Source: Oscillospiraceae bacterium (GTDB taxonomy: Bacteria; Bacillota; Clostridia; Oscillospirales; Oscillospiraceae). Taken from it: 64,000 bases of DNA. A program made the translations under genes and the position numbers. Each line of letters opens with the position of its first letter. Position 1 is the first letter of the stretch. Location of the stretch: positions 1 to 64,000 of the forward strand of contig JAFYNQ010000102.1 of NCBI GenBank assembly GCA_017548065.1, given 5' to 3'. The notes below the pieces were generated by a model, which was not told where the DNA came from, searched no databases, and saw only the letters and a program-made list of their open reading frames with translations. Positions 43,383-53,623 of the stretch are shown here, piece by piece.

Positions 43383-45772
43383 AACCGCTTTAAATGTGCC
43401 GAGGCTGTTTTCGCCATCAATTTCTTAGTACCTATGTTATCAAAAGCAATTTCCCATAGGGCATCAGAGCCCATATCCAGAACAGAAATGACCATACCCT
43501 TACCGAATGCAGTATGCATGACCATATCACCCTTTTTTAGATTAAGGAAAGTTGTCTTCGCAGATGCAGATGCGGTGTATTGCATTTCCCGGGAAATAGT
43601 TTTCTTTCTTATCTCAGGGATATTGTAAGAAAAGCCGGAAGAATACCCTGTAGATCTTTCAGGCGTGATATAGCCTCCTTTTTTAAGAAGCAGAGAATCC
43701 GGGATCTCCCGAAGAAAACGAGAACACAAAGACGCCGTGGTCTTACCGTACAGCATTCTTTGACGGGCATAGCTGATAGTAAGCTGCCTTTTTGCTCTGG
43801 TGATCGCAACATAACAAAGTCTGCGTTCCTCTTCCATTTCCTGTGGATCACCAATAGCACGCATTCCGGGGAACAGACCGTCTTCAAAGCCCGCCAGATA
43901 AACATTGGGAAATTCCAGACCCTTTGCAGCATGCATCGTCATCATAACAACTGCATCGTCATCAGCATTATACTGCTCAAGATCCGTATACAGTGCAATT
44001 TCTTCCAGGAAACCTGCCAATGTAGGTATCTCGGAATTTTGAACATATGCATTGATGCTGGATTTCAATTCACGAATATTTTCCAATCTTGTCTTATTTT
44101 CCTCAGTAGGTTTTGTCTCCAGCATTGCAACATAACCGGTACGCCGCATAACTTCTTCATAAAATTCCGGCAGCGCCATGCCCTCATCCAGCAATTGTGC
44201 CAAATCTTCAATCAAAGATGTGAAATCGTTGAATTTCGCACTGCTTTTCTGCAACGCCGCATAGGAATTGGGATCAGAGATCACATGATACAAGCCCATG
44301 CCCTCTGCCGCTGCCATGCGCTGTGCTGTTTCCAGGGTTTTAGCGCCCAATCCACGGGGCGGATTATTAATAATACGTTGCAGACGAAGATCATCCGTTC
44401 TATTGTTGATCACACAAAGATAAGCCAGCATGTCTTTGATTTCTGCGCGGTCAAAGAAGCGCATGCCGCCAATCACTCTGTAAGGAATACCGTTTCGTTT
44501 AAATGCAAATTCCAAGGCGTTAGACTGAGCGTTGGTGCGATAAAGAACAGCATGATCCTTAAAATCATCCTTTTTGGCAATGATTCGTCCGGCAATATAG
44601 TTGGCCTCAGCGCCTTCGTCAGCAGCTTCATAAACAGTAACTGCATCACCATAATCGTTTGCCGTCCAAAGCTTCTTACTTTTACGCCCGATATTATGGG
44701 CAATGACAGCATTGGCTGCATTCAAAATTGCTTGCGTGGAACGGTAGTTTTGTTCCAGACGAATGGTACGGGAATCTCGGTATTGGTTTTCAAAGTCCAA
44801 AATATTTTCAATGGTTGCACCACGGAAACGGTAAATACTTTGGTCATCGTCACCTACAACGCAAATATTCTCATAGCCGCCTGCCAGCAGTGCCGTAAGA
44901 AGATACTGTACGTGGTTTGTATCCTGATACTCGTCAACAAGAACATATCTGAATTTACGTTGATAATAAAGACGGATATCTTCATGTTCCTGCAAAAGCT
45001 CCACTGTTTTGAAAATAATATCATCAAAATCAAGAGCATTGTTTTCTTTCAATTTCCGCTGGTAAGTTTCATAAGCACGGACAAGATGCTGATTCCGAAA
45101 ATCCTTCGTATCATCCATCTGCTCCCGCATTTTCGCAGGCGTGATCAAATTGTCCTTCTGCCGACTGATAATAGAAAGCACATACTTTGCCGGCAGTGTC
45201 TTATCATCAAGACCCATATCCTTGATAATTTCTTTCATCAACCGTTCGGAATCTGCTGTATCGTAAATGGTAAAGCTTCGGGAGTAGCCGATTCTTTCAA
45301 TCTCCCTGCGAAGAATCCTGCAGCAAGCGGAATGGAAGGTCATTGCCCAAATATTCTGCGCCTCATCACCGAGCATATTTACAAGACGCTGTTTCAGCTC
45401 GTTAGCAGCTTTATTTGTAAAGGTAATTGCGATCACATTCCATGGCGCAGGTGGTTCAACTGAACAAAGAAAATCAGCACGCACCCGTTCCTGCTCGGTT
45501 ATATCATTTGTAAGGGATTCCAAAAAAAGAACATCCTCATCCGTAACCGTATCCGGGATCTCTACCGTATCACTACCACGACCAAAACGCAAAATATTTG
45601 CGATTCTGTTGATCAGAACGGTGGTCTTACCGCTTCCTGCACCAGCCAGAAGCAGGAGCGGACCTTCTGTTGTAAGTACCGCTTCCCTTTGCATATTGTT
45701 CAATTTAGAAAATTGCGAAGCAATATACGCTTTCCTTGCGGCTAAAAATCTGTTTAACATTTGTTCAGTCAT
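43379..45772 (-). CDS. pcrA: ATP-dependent DNA helicase PcrA/UvrD
   Basis: 797 residues, slightly longer than PcrA (about 740) mainly through a 40-residue insertion near 60-100. Walker A G-A-G-S-G-K-T near 43-49, motif II D-E-Y-Q-D-T near 267-272, motif III D-D-D-Q-S-I-Y-R-F near 299-307, motif V M-T-M-H-A-A-K-G-L-E near 617-626, motif VI V-A-I-T-R-A near 661-666, and a C-terminal Tudor-like tail. Essential 3-prime to 5-prime helicase. Confidence 0.95.
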   Translation of the reverse strand: MTEQMLNRFLAARKAYIASQFSKLNNMQREAVLTTEGPLLLLAGAGSGKTTVLINRIANILRFGRGSDTVEIPDTVTDEDVLFLESLTNDITEQERVRADFLCSVEPPAPWNVIAITFTNKAANELKQRLVNMLGDEAQNIWAMTFHSACCRILRREIERIGYSRSFTIYDTADSERLMKEIIKDMGLDDKTLPAKYVLSIISRQKDNLITPAKMREQMDDTKDFRNQHLVRAYETYQRKLKENNALDFDDIIFKTVELLQEHEDIRLYYQRKFRYVLVDEYQDTNHVQYLLTALLAGGYENICVVGDDDQSIYRFRGATIENILDFENQYRDSRTIRLEQNYRSTQAILNAANAVIAHNIGRKSKKLWTANDYGDAVTVYEAADEGAEANYIAGRIIAKKDDFKDHAVLYRTNAQSNALEFAFKRNGIPYRVIGGMRFFDRAEIKDMLAYLCVINNRTDDLRLQRIINNPPRGLGAKTLETAQRMAAAEGMGLYHVISDPNSYAALQKSSAKFNDFTSLIEDLAQLLDEGMALPEFYEEVMRRTGYVAMLETKPTEENKTRLENIRELKSSINAYVQNSEIPTLAGFLEEIALYTDLEQYNADDDAVVMMTMHAAKGLEFPNVYLAGFEDGLFPGMRAIGDPQEMEEERRLCYVAITRAKRQLTISYARQRMLYGKTTASLCSRFLREIPDSLLLKKGGYITPERSTGYSSGFSYNIPEIRKKTISREMQYTASASAKTTFLNLKKGDMVMHTAFGKGMVISVLDMGSDALWEIAFDNIGTKKLMAKTASAHLKRL

Positions 45773-45846
45773 ATGTGTACACCAATCCAGCTTATAATAT
45801 ATTTATTTATATTTTACAGCATTTTAGCCAAAAGGTAAAGAAGAAA

Positions 45847-46554
45847 TTATTGTTCCAGCAGAACACGTAAATTTGCCAGTGCCTTCTTTTCAATGCGAGA
45901 AATCTGCACCTGACTTACCCCCAAAATGTGGGAAACTCGTTCTTGGGTAAGAGCATGAAAATAACGAAGACGGATCACAAGCCCCTCTCTTTCCGACAGC
46001 TTTTCAATACCTTGCCGCAATGCAATTTTTTCCAGCATTGTGTCCTCCGATTCCGTATCGGACAAAACATTCTCAAGAGAAAACCCGTCCTCCCCGGCTT
46101 CCTGCTGCATGGATTCCACGCAAGAGGTTGCCGTTTCTGCAATTGCGATTTCTTCCGCTGTAAAACCGGTCTGTCTTGCAACCTCCTGGACAGTAGGCTC
46201 TCGTCCTAACGCCGTAAGCAATTGATTTCTTGTAATTTTTATTACCGTAGCCCGTTCTTTAATGCTTCTGGACACTTTTACTGTCCCGTCATCCCGAAGA
46301 AAACGCCGTATCTCCCCTGCAATTTTCGGAACAGCATAGGTGGAAAACTGCGTTCCAAATGACGTGTCAAAACCATCCACAGCTTTTAAAAAACCAAGGC
46401 AACCGAGTTGATAAAGATCATCCGCATCTGTCCCCCGACCGATAAAACGCTTGGCAACAGACCATATCAAGCCGGTGTTTTCACGCACTAACCTCTCACC
46501 TGCCTCTTTATCGCCGTTTTTTGCACGACATATCAATTCCTCTGTTATGTTCAT
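45847..46554 (-). CDS. sigF: RNA polymerase sporulation sigma factor F
   Basis: 235 residues. Region 2 core D-L-Y-Q-L-G-C-L-G-F near 46-55, region 2.4/3 S-T-Y-A-V-P-K-I near 71-78, region 4 with S-H-I-L-G-V-S-Q-V-Q-I-S-R-I near 206-219. First forespore-specific sigma factor. Last gene of the spoIIA operon, overlapping spoIIAB by 4 nt; three-gene order identifies it as F rather than G or E. Confidence 0.95.
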   Translation of the reverse strand: MNITEELICRAKNGDKEAGERLVRENTGLIWSVAKRFIGRGTDADDLYQLGCLGFLKAVDGFDTSFGTQFSTYAVPKIAGEIRRFLRDDGTVKVSRSIKERATVIKITRNQLLTALGREPTVQEVARQTGFTAEEIAIAETATSCVESMQQEAGEDGFSLENVLSDTESEDTMLEKIALRQGIEKLSEREGLVIRLRYFHALTQERVSHILGVSQVQISRIEKKALANLRVLLEQ

Positions 46555-46982
46555 TTCCGACGCTGCAGCTTTCTGCGCATATGTACAGTAGTGCCTACTC
46601 CCGATTTGGAATTTACAGCAAAAGTAGTCATAAATGTTTCCATTATGGTAAAGCCCATACCGCTTCTTTCTACACCTCCGGTTGTAAACATAGGTGTCCT
46701 TGCCTGCTCAACATTCTCAATGCCAACACCTTTATCTTTGATCACAATATCCAGCACGTTATCCTTCAATATTCTGCAACGGATCGTAATCAGCCCCAAC
46801 CCTTCAGGATAAGCGTGTACAATACAATTTGTCACAGCCTCTGATACAGCTGTACGAATATCCCCCAATTCCTCCAATGTGGGATCCATTTGCGCTGCAA
46901 AGCATGCAACCGCAGAACGCGCAAAACATTCGTTTGCAGACTTGCTCGGAAATTCCAGGGTCATTGCATTCTCAAATTTCAT
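46551..46982 (-). CDS. spoIIAB: Anti-sigma F factor SpoIIAB
   Basis: 143 residues, GHKL serine kinase fold. N-box E-A-V-T-N-C near 49-54, G1 D-K-G-V-G-I near 83-88, G2 G-M-G-F-T-I near 107-112. Binds and inhibits sigma F and phosphorylates SpoIIAA. Overlaps both neighbours by 4 nt. Confidence 0.95.
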   Translation of the reverse strand: MKFENAMTLEFPSKSANECFARSAVACFAAQMDPTLEELGDIRTAVSEAVTNCIVHAYPEGLGLITIRCRILKDNVLDIVIKDKGVGIENVEQARTPMFTTGGVERSGMGFTIMETFMTTFAVNSKSGVGTTVHMRRKLQRRK

Positions 46983-47296
46983 GATACTTCCTCCTCAATT
47001 TTTATCAGCTTATCAATGCCGGACGCACGAAAAACCTTCATGACCTGTTTTTGTGGCGATGATACCGCAAGCGTACCACCGGATGCATTCATGGTTCGCA
47101 AAGCGTTAATAACTACAGCGATTCCGGACGAATCCATAAATGTCACACCCGAAAAATCAAGAACGCACATCCCCGGCGAATAGGCTTCAATTTTGCTGTT
47201 AATAGCCGTTATATATGTTTTTGCGCAGTGATGATCAATCTCCCCTGTTAGCAATACCGTCAACCGGCTATCCTGCAAATAACTTGTAAAATGCAT
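46979..47296 (-). CDS. spoIIAA: Anti-anti-sigma F factor SpoIIAA
   Basis: 105 residues, STAS fold. Phosphorylation site D-S-S-G near 55-58, preceded by V-L-D-F-S near 45-49. Dephosphorylated form frees sigma F. Start ATG 47296 has GGAGG 5 nt upstream. A perfect minus-strand TATAAT (47327-47332) sits 30 nt before the start, but I see neither a good -35 nor a sigma-H element. Confidence 0.94.
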   Translation of the reverse strand: MHFTSYLQDSRLTVLLTGEIDHHCAKTYITAINSKIEAYSPGMCVLDFSGVTFMDSSGIAVVINALRTMNASGGTLAVSSPQKQVMKVFRASGIDKLIKIEEEVS

Positions 47297-47374
47297 TTTT
47301 AACCTCCTTTTGTAAATTACATGTTCATTATAGAAAGTAAAATTTAAATATATAGTCGCAATCATGACGTAAAT

Positions 47375-47411
47375 AAAAAATTGGCGTGCAAACCTGATGT
47401 TTGCACGCCAA
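47375..47411 (-). terminator. Terminator after valS
   Basis: A 13-bp perfect stem (47381-47393 with 47399-47411), 5-nt loop, T-run on the minus strand. Confidence 0.9.
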
Positions 47412-47424
47412 TAATCATATTCAA

Positions 47425-50064
47425 TTACAGCTTCTTCAGTGCTGCAGCACTTTCTTCCAGCTGTGCGATCAAGTCACGAGCCTTTGCTGCCTTCTCACGT
47501 TCTGCATTCACAACTGCTTCCGGAGCACGGGCAGTAAACTTTTCGTTAGAAAGCTTGCCCTCAATGCCGGCAAGATTCTTTCTTGCCTTATCCAGCTCTT
47601 TCTCAATACGATCCAATTCCTTAGCCACATCCACAAGCTGACCCATGGGGATATACAGCTTTGCATCAGCAGTGGTGATGGTAACCATGCCGTCCAGGTT
47701 TTCAGGCTCCTTAACCAGCACAGTGACAGCATCAGCATACGCCAGTCTCTGCAGGAAGCCTTCACCCTCGGCAAAAATCTGAGGTTTGGAGGACAACACG
47801 AAAAGTGCAGCCTTCTTGCTGGGAGGCACATTCATCTCTGCACGACGGTTACGGATCGCACGGATCGCATCCATAACAGACTCCATAATATCAGCCTCTG
47901 CCTTGAATGCCAGTTCTTCGGTGTATTCAGGCCACTTGGCGACAATCAGTGCATCACCCTCATGAGGAATGGACTGCCAGATCTCTTCTGTAATGAAGGG
48001 CATAAAGGGATGCAACAAACGAAGAATCTGATCCAGCACATAAACGAGAACCTGAATAGCAGTCTCCTTACGGTCTGCATCTTCAGAATACAGACGTGCC
48101 TTTGTCAGCTCAATATACCAGTCACAGTAGGTATCCCAAATGAAGTCATATACCTTCTGTACGGCAACACCAAGCTCGTACTTCTCCAGGTTTTCCGTAA
48201 CCTCTGCAATCAAAGCATTCAGCTTGGAGAGTACCCACTTATCAGCAATCTCCAGTTTTTCTGCCGCAGGAAGCTTGTTAACAGCATCCTCTGCCAGGTT
48301 CATCATAACGTAGCGGGAAGCATTCCACAGCTTATTTGCAAAATTACGCATTGCCTCACAGCGCTCAACATAGAAACGCATATCGTTTCCGGGAGAGTTG
48401 CCGGTAACCATGTTCATACGCAGAGCATCGCAGCCATACTTCTCAATCATTTCCAGAGGATCAATTCCGTTGCCCAGGGACTTGGACATCTTGCGGCCCT
48501 TGTCATCACGAACAAGGCCGTGGATCAAAACAGTATGGAAAGGCGTCTTTCCGGTATGTTCACAGCCGGAGAAGATCATTCTTGCAACCCAGAAGAAGAT
48601 AATATCATAACCTGTAACAAGCACATCCGTGGGATAGAAAGTAGCCAGGTCTTCAGTCTTTTCAGGCCAACCCAAGGTCTCAAAGGGCCACAGAGCAGAA
48701 GAGAACCAGGTATCCAAAACATCAGGATCACGCTCAATCTTTGCACTGCCACACTTCTCACACTTGCAGGCATCCTCACGGGATACGGTGATGTGACCGC
48801 ATTCTTCGCAAGTCCAGGCAGGAATCTGGTGACCCCACCAAAGCTGACGGGAGATACACCAGTCACGAACATTCTCCATCCAGTTCAGATAAGTCTTGCT
48901 GAAACGGTCGGGAACGAACTTGGTCTCGCCGTCTTTAACAACACGAACAGCCTCTTCTGCCAGGGGCTTCATTTTCACGAACCACTGTGCAGAAATAATC
49001 GGCTCAACATCGTTATGGCAACGATAGCAGGTACCCACATTATGGGCATGATCTGCAACCTCAACGAGATAGCCCTGCTGCTGCAGATCCTCAACGATCT
49101 GCTTACGAGCCTCGTAGCGATCAAGACCTTCGTACTTACCGCCGTAGCTATTGACAACACCGTTATCATCCAGCACGCGGATAACTTCCAGGTTATGACG
49201 CAGGCCAACCTCAAAGTCATTGGGGTCATGAGCAGGTGTCATTTTAACACAACCGGTACCAAAGTCCATTTCTGCGTAATCATCAGCAACAATAGGGATC
49301 TCCTTGTTGACCAAAGGAAGAATTACCTTCTTGCCAACAATAGCCTGGTAACGCTCATCGTTAGGGTTGACACAAACGCCGGTATCACCAAGCATTGTCT
49401 CGGGACGGGTAGTTGCGACAACGACCTCACCGGAGCCATCAGCCATGGGATAACGGATGTGCCACAGATGACCGGGCTTATCAACGTATTCAACCTCAGC
49501 GTCAGACAGTGCGGTCACACAGTTGGGACACCAGTTGATAATGCGGCTTCCCTTGTAAATAAGACCCTTTTCATACAGAGAAACAAAGACCTCACGAACA
49601 GCGTTGGAGCAGCCCTCGTCCATTGTAAATCTCGCACGCTCCCAATCGCAGGATGCGCCCAGCTTCTTCTGCTGCTCTACAATACGGTTGCCGTACTTAT
49701 GCTTCCAGTCCCAAACCTTTTCCAGGAACTTTTCACGACCCAGGTCATAACGGGTAATACCGTCTTTGCGCAGTTCTTCCTCAACCTTGATCTGCGTTGC
49801 AATACCTGCATGGTCAACGCCGGGCACCCACAGCGCACGGTAGCCCTGCATACGCTTAAAACGAATCAAGGTGTCCTGGAGTGTTGCATCCATTGCGTGA
49901 CCCATATGCAGCTGACCTGTAACATTGGGAGGCGGCATAACAATCGTAAAGGGCTTAGCTTCCTTATTTTCGGAAGGGCGGAAATAACCGTTGTCTTCCC
50001 ACATTTTGTAGATCTCATTTTCTACGGTTTTCGGTTCGTAAACTTTGGGCAGTTCTCTTGCCAT
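47425..50064 (-). CDS. valS: Valyl-tRNA synthetase
   Basis: 879 residues. Class I motifs H-M-G-H-A (HIGH-type) near 49-53 and K-M-S-K-S near 530; the CP1 editing domain and the C-terminal coiled-coil arm are visible ([11 protein letters not shown]). Charges tRNA-Val. ATG 50064 is chosen for AAAGGAG 7 nt upstream; upstream in-frame sequence belongs to the T-box leader. Confidence 0.96.
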   Translation of the reverse strand: MARELPKVYEPKTVENEIYKMWEDNGYFRPSENKEAKPFTIVMPPPNVTGQLHMGHAMDATLQDTLIRFKRMQGYRALWVPGVDHAGIATQIKVEEELRKDGITRYDLGREKFLEKVWDWKHKYGNRIVEQQKKLGASCDWERARFTMDEGCSNAVREVFVSLYEKGLIYKGSRIINWCPNCVTALSDAEVEYVDKPGHLWHIRYPMADGSGEVVVATTRPETMLGDTGVCVNPNDERYQAIVGKKVILPLVNKEIPIVADDYAEMDFGTGCVKMTPAHDPNDFEVGLRHNLEVIRVLDDNGVVNSYGGKYEGLDRYEARKQIVEDLQQQGYLVEVADHAHNVGTCYRCHNDVEPIISAQWFVKMKPLAEEAVRVVKDGETKFVPDRFSKTYLNWMENVRDWCISRQLWWGHQIPAWTCEECGHITVSREDACKCEKCGSAKIERDPDVLDTWFSSALWPFETLGWPEKTEDLATFYPTDVLVTGYDIIFFWVARMIFSGCEHTGKTPFHTVLIHGLVRDDKGRKMSKSLGNGIDPLEMIEKYGCDALRMNMVTGNSPGNDMRFYVERCEAMRNFANKLWNASRYVMMNLAEDAVNKLPAAEKLEIADKWVLSKLNALIAEVTENLEKYELGVAVQKVYDFIWDTYCDWYIELTKARLYSEDADRKETAIQVLVYVLDQILRLLHPFMPFITEEIWQSIPHEGDALIVAKWPEYTEELAFKAEADIMESVMDAIRAIRNRRAEMNVPPSKKAALFVLSSKPQIFAEGEGFLQRLAYADAVTVLVKEPENLDGMVTITTADAKLYIPMGQLVDVAKELDRIEKELDKARKNLAGIEGKLSNEKFTARAPEAVVNAEREKAAKARDLIAQLEESAAALKKL

Positions 50065-50091
50065 AATCGCAACTCCTTTAAATCTGAAAAT

Positions 50092-50327
50092 AAAAAAATC
50101 CCGAGCCAAAGGCTCAGGACGAAAATACAACATCACATTTCCGTGGTACCACCTGAATTCCCGTTTCCGGGCACTCAATAGCTGTAACGGGCATTCCCGT
50201 ATTCCCCTACTGCAATTTTCAGAGAATCCACTCAAGGGCGACAATCCAAAACGATCCTACATACTCACACCGACCGTATGCTCTCTTTGAAGATTCTGTC
50301 CGGAAACTCCCTATCACTGCGTTTGCC
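50092..50327 (-). promoter_or_regulatory. T-box riboswitch of valS
   Basis: The leader contains the conserved T-box AGGTGGTACCACGG (minus strand, 50141-50154) followed by a rho-independent terminator (stem 50111-50119 with 50099-50107, seven T at 50092-50098). Uncharged tRNA pairing with the T-box bulge (TGG within the motif) stabilises the antiterminator. A GTC triplet, a Val codon, lies in the candidate specifier region near 50270-50285; I have not folded stem I, so its assignment is tentative. Confidence 0.88.
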
Positions 50328-50332
50328 TACTA

Positions 50333-50361
50333 AAGTTATCATATTTTTCATTGTATGTCAA
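50333..50361 (-). promoter_or_regulatory. Probable valS promoter
   Basis: Minus-strand TTGACA (50356-50361), 17-bp spacer, TAACTT (50333-50338): perfect -35, weak -10. Confidence 0.5.
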
Positions 50362-50389
50362 CTAAAAAACCATATTTCAGCACATAATC

Positions 50390-50418
50390 TTGACTACATT
50401 GAAATAATAACATATAAT
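50390..50418 (+). promoter_or_regulatory. Glycosyltransferase promoter
   Basis: TTGACT (50390-50395), 17-bp spacer, TATAAT (50413-50418), divergent from the valS promoter. Confidence 0.8.
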
Positions 50419-50446
50419 AATAAAAAATATAAGTGAGATGTGGTAT

Positions 50447-51379
50447 ATGAAATTATCTCTTGTTGTTCCCTGTTATAACGAAGCCGGCAACGTCGCCCTT
50501 TTTCAAAAAGCAGCTATAGAAGCTTTTGCAGACTGCAATTATTCTTATGAAATCATTTTCGTGGATGACGGCAGTACAGATGCGACACTGCATGAATTAC
50601 GAAAACTGCATAAGGCACAGGCGTGTCCTACGAAAGTGATCAGCTTCTCCCGTAATTTCGGTAAGGAGGCCGGTATTTATGCCGGATTACAGCATGCTTC
50701 CGGCGATTATATCTGCCTTATTGATGCTGATTTGCAGCAGCGACCTGAAGTTACGCGGGAAATGGTTAAATTTCTTGAGGAAAACGAAGACTACGACATG
50801 GTAACTGCATACCAGGATCGCAGAAACGAAGGAAAAATTCTTTCCTTTTTCAAGAAATCCTTCTATAAGATCATTAACGGACTTTCGGATGTGAATATGA
50901 AATCCGACGCCAGTGATTTCAGAACATTTCGCAGAAGTGTAGCGGAAAGCATCCTAAAGCTTGCAGAGTATCATCGTTTTTCCAAGGGTATATTTGCGTG
51001 GGTCGGTTACAAAACCCATTATATTCCTTACACCGCTTGCCAGCGTGCAACCGGAAACACCAAATGGAACTTCCGCAAACTCACAAATTACGCTATTGAC
51101 GGCATAATCGGCTACTCTACAAAACCATTGCGTATTTCAACATTTCTCGGTATGCTCACATCCCTGGCGGCACTGATCTATTTGATCATTGTAGTGCTTG
51201 AAAAGCTTATAGCCGGAATTGACATCCCCGGATATGCCACTGTGACCGTTTTGATCCTGTTCTTAGGCAGCATGCAGCTGTTCTGCATTGGCATTATAGG
51301 TGAATACGTCGGCAGAAACTTTGAACAGAGCAAAAACAGACCTGTATTTATTTCAAAAGAGATTTTGGACATTGAATAA
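50447..51379 (+). CDS. Family 2 glycosyltransferase, DPM1/GtrB-like
   Basis: 310 residues. GT-A fold with V-V-P-C-Y-N-E near 6-12, D-D-G-S-T-D near 41-46, D-A-D-L-Q near 95-99, and two C-terminal membrane helices (about 225-250 and 260-285). Members transfer sugars from nucleotide donors to undecaprenyl phosphate. The GtrA-family gene at 58227 could be a flippase partner but is 7 kb away. An upstream ATG at 50438 is possible; neither start has a strong Shine-Dalgarno. Confidence 0.88.
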   Translation: MKLSLVVPCYNEAGNVALFQKAAIEAFADCNYSYEIIFVDDGSTDATLHELRKLHKAQACPTKVISFSRNFGKEAGIYAGLQHASGDYICLIDADLQQRPEVTREMVKFLEENEDYDMVTAYQDRRNEGKILSFFKKSFYKIINGLSDVNMKSDASDFRTFRRSVAESILKLAEYHRFSKGIFAWVGYKTHYIPYTACQRATGNTKWNFRKLTNYAIDGIIGYSTKPLRISTFLGMLTSLAALIYLIIVVLEKLIAGIDIPGYATVTVLILFLGSMQLFCIGIIGEYVGRNFEQSKNRPVFISKEILDIE

Positions 51380-51382
51380 GCA

Positions 51383-51418
51383 AAAAGAGTGGGTTGCATA
51401 AACGCAACCCACTCTTTT
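51383..51418. terminator. Bidirectional terminator, glycosyltransferase / rsmE
   Basis: A 15-bp perfect stem (51383-51397 with 51404-51418), 6-nt loop, A-run and T-run arms. The right arm contains part of the rsmE stop codon. Confidence 0.88.
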
Positions 51419-52148
51419 AAAACTCTCCTGAATCGTACATAATTGCAGACAAAGCACATAACGGTGCTGTCTCACAGCGCAGGATACGGGTACCAAGGTT
51501 ACAAACAGAAAGACCTGCCGACATTGCTTGCTGAACCTCTTTTTCCTCCAGTCCGCCCTCAGGACCCGTAAGAATACTTACAGTATGATATGGCTTTTCC
51601 TTCAGCTTCATCTGCAGCGTTATTGCACGCTCATTTTCATAAAACAAAATGGGTACATCTGTTGCAGCAGCTCTTGTAATTGCTTCATTAAAACTGTTCA
51701 AAACCAGTACATCGGGAACAATTCCCCGGCCGGACTGTTCCGAAGCGGCAGCAGCGATTTTTTGCCATCTTTCCAACTTCTTTTTCAAAGACTTTTCATC
51801 AGGTCTGGATACGCAACGTGCGGACGGAAATGCAACGATCTCCATAGCACCAAGCTCTGTTGCCTTTTGAATAACATGTTCAAATTTATCACCTTTTGAA
51901 AAAGCCATATAGACACTGACAGAAATCTTCGGTTCTGCAGATGAAGCCATTCTGCTATTCACTACAAGGCTGATTTGATCGGGACTGACATCGCTGACAG
52001 TGCATTTACACTCATTTCCAGAACCATCGCAAATTACGACACTCTCACCGGCCTTCAAACGCAAGACCTTAGCGTGCACTGCATTTTCACCCGTAAGAAC
52101 AATAAAATCCTTTTCTAAGGACTGAGAATCTACAAAAAAACGAGCCAT
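51417..52148 (-). CDS. rsmE: 16S rRNA (uracil-1498-N3)-methyltransferase RsmE
   Basis: 243 residues. N-terminal PUA-like part (H-A-K-V-L-R-L-K near 25-32), SPOUT domain with K-A-T-E-L-G-A near 94-100, S-I-L-T-G-P-E-G-G near 189-197, and L-G-T-R-I-L-R-C-E-T-A near 216-226 (SAM knot). Own sigma-A promoter and Shine-Dalgarno GGGAGG. Confidence 0.94.
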   Translation of the reverse strand: MARFFVDSQSLEKDFIVLTGENAVHAKVLRLKAGESVVICDGSGNECKCTVSDVSPDQISLVVNSRMASSAEPKISVSVYMAFSKGDKFEHVIQKATELGAMEIVAFPSARCVSRPDEKSLKKKLERWQKIAAAASEQSGRGIVPDVLVLNSFNEAITRAAATDVPILFYENERAITLQMKLKEKPYHTVSILTGPEGGLEEKEVQQAMSAGLSVCNLGTRILRCETAPLCALSAIMYDSGEF

Positions 52149-52177
52149 AAAAACGTACCTCCCTGGGGTTTGGAACG

Positions 52178-52206
52178 ATTATAACAAATTATAAATAAAA
52201 TGACAA
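52178..52206 (-). promoter_or_regulatory. rsmE promoter
   Basis: Minus-strand TTGTCA (52201-52206), 17-bp spacer, TATAAT (52178-52183). Confidence 0.8.
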
Positions 52207-52231
52207 CAAGAAAATAATACAGCAAAAACTA

Positions 52232-52260
52232 TTGACAAAATTGAAACAAAAGGTTATAAT
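52232..52260 (+). promoter_or_regulatory. tRNA-Leu promoter
   Basis: TTGACA (52232-52237), 17-bp spacer, TATAAT (52255-52260), a full consensus 12 nt upstream of the tRNA. Confidence 0.92.
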
Positions 52261-52271
52261 GCCATAGTCCT

Positions 52272-52354
52272 GCGAGAGTGTTGGAATGGTAGACAAGCAC
52301 GTTTGAGGTGCGTGTGGTTTCGCCGTGTGGGTTCGAGTCCCATCTCTCGCACCA
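52272..52354 (+). tRNA. tRNA-Leu (GAG)
   Basis: 83 nt including encoded CCA (52352-52354). Acceptor GCGAGAG (52272-52278) pairs with CTCTCGC (52344-52350). The anticodon loop TTGAGGT (52313-52319) has anticodon GAG at 52315-52317, the T-arm contains GGTTCGAGTCC, and there is a long variable arm (GTGGTTTCGCC...), as expected for class II tRNA-Leu. Reads CUC/CUU codons. Confidence 0.97.
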
Positions 52355-52393
52355 AAAAGACAGGGGGTTCCTTTCGGTACCCCCTGTCTTTTT
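52354..52393. terminator. Terminator after tRNA-Leu
   Basis: A 15-bp perfect stem (52354-52368 with 52379-52393), 10-nt loop; T-runs on both strands. It may also terminate the convergent ddh gene. Confidence 0.9.
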
Positions 52394-52452
52394 GATTTGA
52401 AGGAAGATAGGACTTGAAAGGGCGGCGCCAGTCAATAGACTGATAGTATACA

Positions 52453-53436
52453 TCAAAGCATGTGTGCAATGATCTCTTCCCTGCTGCTTGCAGAAAGATC
52501 ACCGGGAGCAATATCAAAAATCGTTTGGCAACCTCTGATACCACGATTATACATGCGGTAGACTGCTCTGGCGCAAGCAACCAAAACGCTTGCTGTAAAC
52601 TGCGGATTGGAATCCAGGGTCAACTTGTACTCAATGGTCTGCTTATTTTCCTCGTTCCAACCGGTAACACCGCTGCGGATCACACTGCCACCATGCGGAA
52701 GTCCAGCATGCTCGGCTGCCATACGTTCCGCAGAGATAAACTCAACTGTGGTATCATAATCCGCAAAGTAATTGGGCATGGTTACGATGGCATTGCGAAT
52801 TTCTTCCTTGTCAGCTCCATCTGCCGCAACCACATAGCAATAACGTGTATGCTTCTCACGGGTGGTCAATGCAGGATTCTCACCTGAACGAACTCTTTCC
52901 ATAGCTTCGGGAACAGGAATTGTATACTGTCTGCAATCCAGAACACCGGGAATACGACGTACTGCATCGGAATGCCCCTGGCTGACACCCTTTCCCCAGA
53001 ATGTGTAATTTTCACCCTTGGGAAGGATAGCAGTTGCATACAATCTGTTAACAGAAAACAGACCGGGATCCCAACCGGAAGAAATCAGCGCAATGTGATC
53101 TGCCTCTTTTGCAGCATCATCCACGTTTTTAAAATGAACAGGAATGTTGGCATGATTATCAAAACTGTCAATAACGTTGAATTTTTTCACAAATTCAGGT
53201 GTCATCTCAGGAAGATCCGTCGCACTGCCGCCGCACAGAAGCATAACATCAATCTTATCCTGCCAATCATTTACATCTGCAAAGGACAACACCGGAACAT
53301 CAGCAGTAGCAATCTTAACACTTTGCGGATCTCTGCGTGTAAATACTGCAACCAATTCCATATCTGCATTTTGAGAAATAGCACATTCAGCGCCACGTGC
53401 AAGATTTCCGTAACCCACGATTCCGATTCTGATCAT
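52453..53436 (-). CDS. ddh: meso-Diaminopimelate D-dehydrogenase
   Basis: 327 residues. NADP Rossmann motif G-I-V-G-Y-G-N-L near 5-12, C-G-G-S-A-T-D near 68-74, W-D-P-G-L-F-S near 121-127, and G-K-G-V-S-Q-G-H-S near 146-154. Makes meso-DAP from tetrahydrodipicolinate in one reductive amination, serving lysine and peptidoglycan. The ATG has GGAGG upstream and a consensus promoter. Confidence 0.94.
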   Translation of the reverse strand: MIRIGIVGYGNLARGAECAISQNADMELVAVFTRRDPQSVKIATADVPVLSFADVNDWQDKIDVMLLCGGSATDLPEMTPEFVKKFNVIDSFDNHANIPVHFKNVDDAAKEADHIALISSGWDPGLFSVNRLYATAILPKGENYTFWGKGVSQGHSDAVRRIPGVLDCRQYTIPVPEAMERVRSGENPALTTREKHTRYCYVVAADGADKEEIRNAIVTMPNYFADYDTTVEFISAERMAAEHAGLPHGGSVIRSGVTGWNEENKQTIEYKLTLDSNPQFTASVLVACARAVYRMYNRGIRGCQTIFDIAPGDLSASSREEIIAHML

Positions 53437-53465
53437 ATATCATAACCTCCATGTTGTTTTGTAGT

Positions 53466-53494
53466 ATCATAAACCAATCTTGCGCATGTGTCAA
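53466..53494 (-). promoter_or_regulatory. ddh promoter
   Basis: Minus-strand TTGACA (53489-53494), 17-bp spacer, TATGAT (53466-53471). Confidence 0.8.
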
Positions 53495-53556
53495 ATGAAA
53501 AATATGCCTTAAAACGTCTTTCCCACAAATTGAGGAGTGAAACCAACAAAAAGTAC

Positions 53557-53585
53557 TTGAAACTTTTAACAAACAATGTTATGAT
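53557..53585 (+). promoter_or_regulatory. Promoter of oxidoreductase gene
   Basis: TTGAAA (53557-53562), 17-bp spacer, TATGAT (53580-53585), divergent from ddh. Confidence 0.75.
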
Positions 53586-53623
53586 TGTTTTGAAAAATCC
53601 AACAAAAAAGGAGAAATTTATCA

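Noticed and set aside
43580..45463. Long plus-strand open frame opposite pcrA
   Set aside because: Shadow of the helicase gene; no family features.
47401..50181. Long plus-strand open frame opposite valS (926 codons)
   Set aside because: Mirror of the biased codons of valS; no recognisable protein and the opposite strand is a full, motif-complete synthetase.
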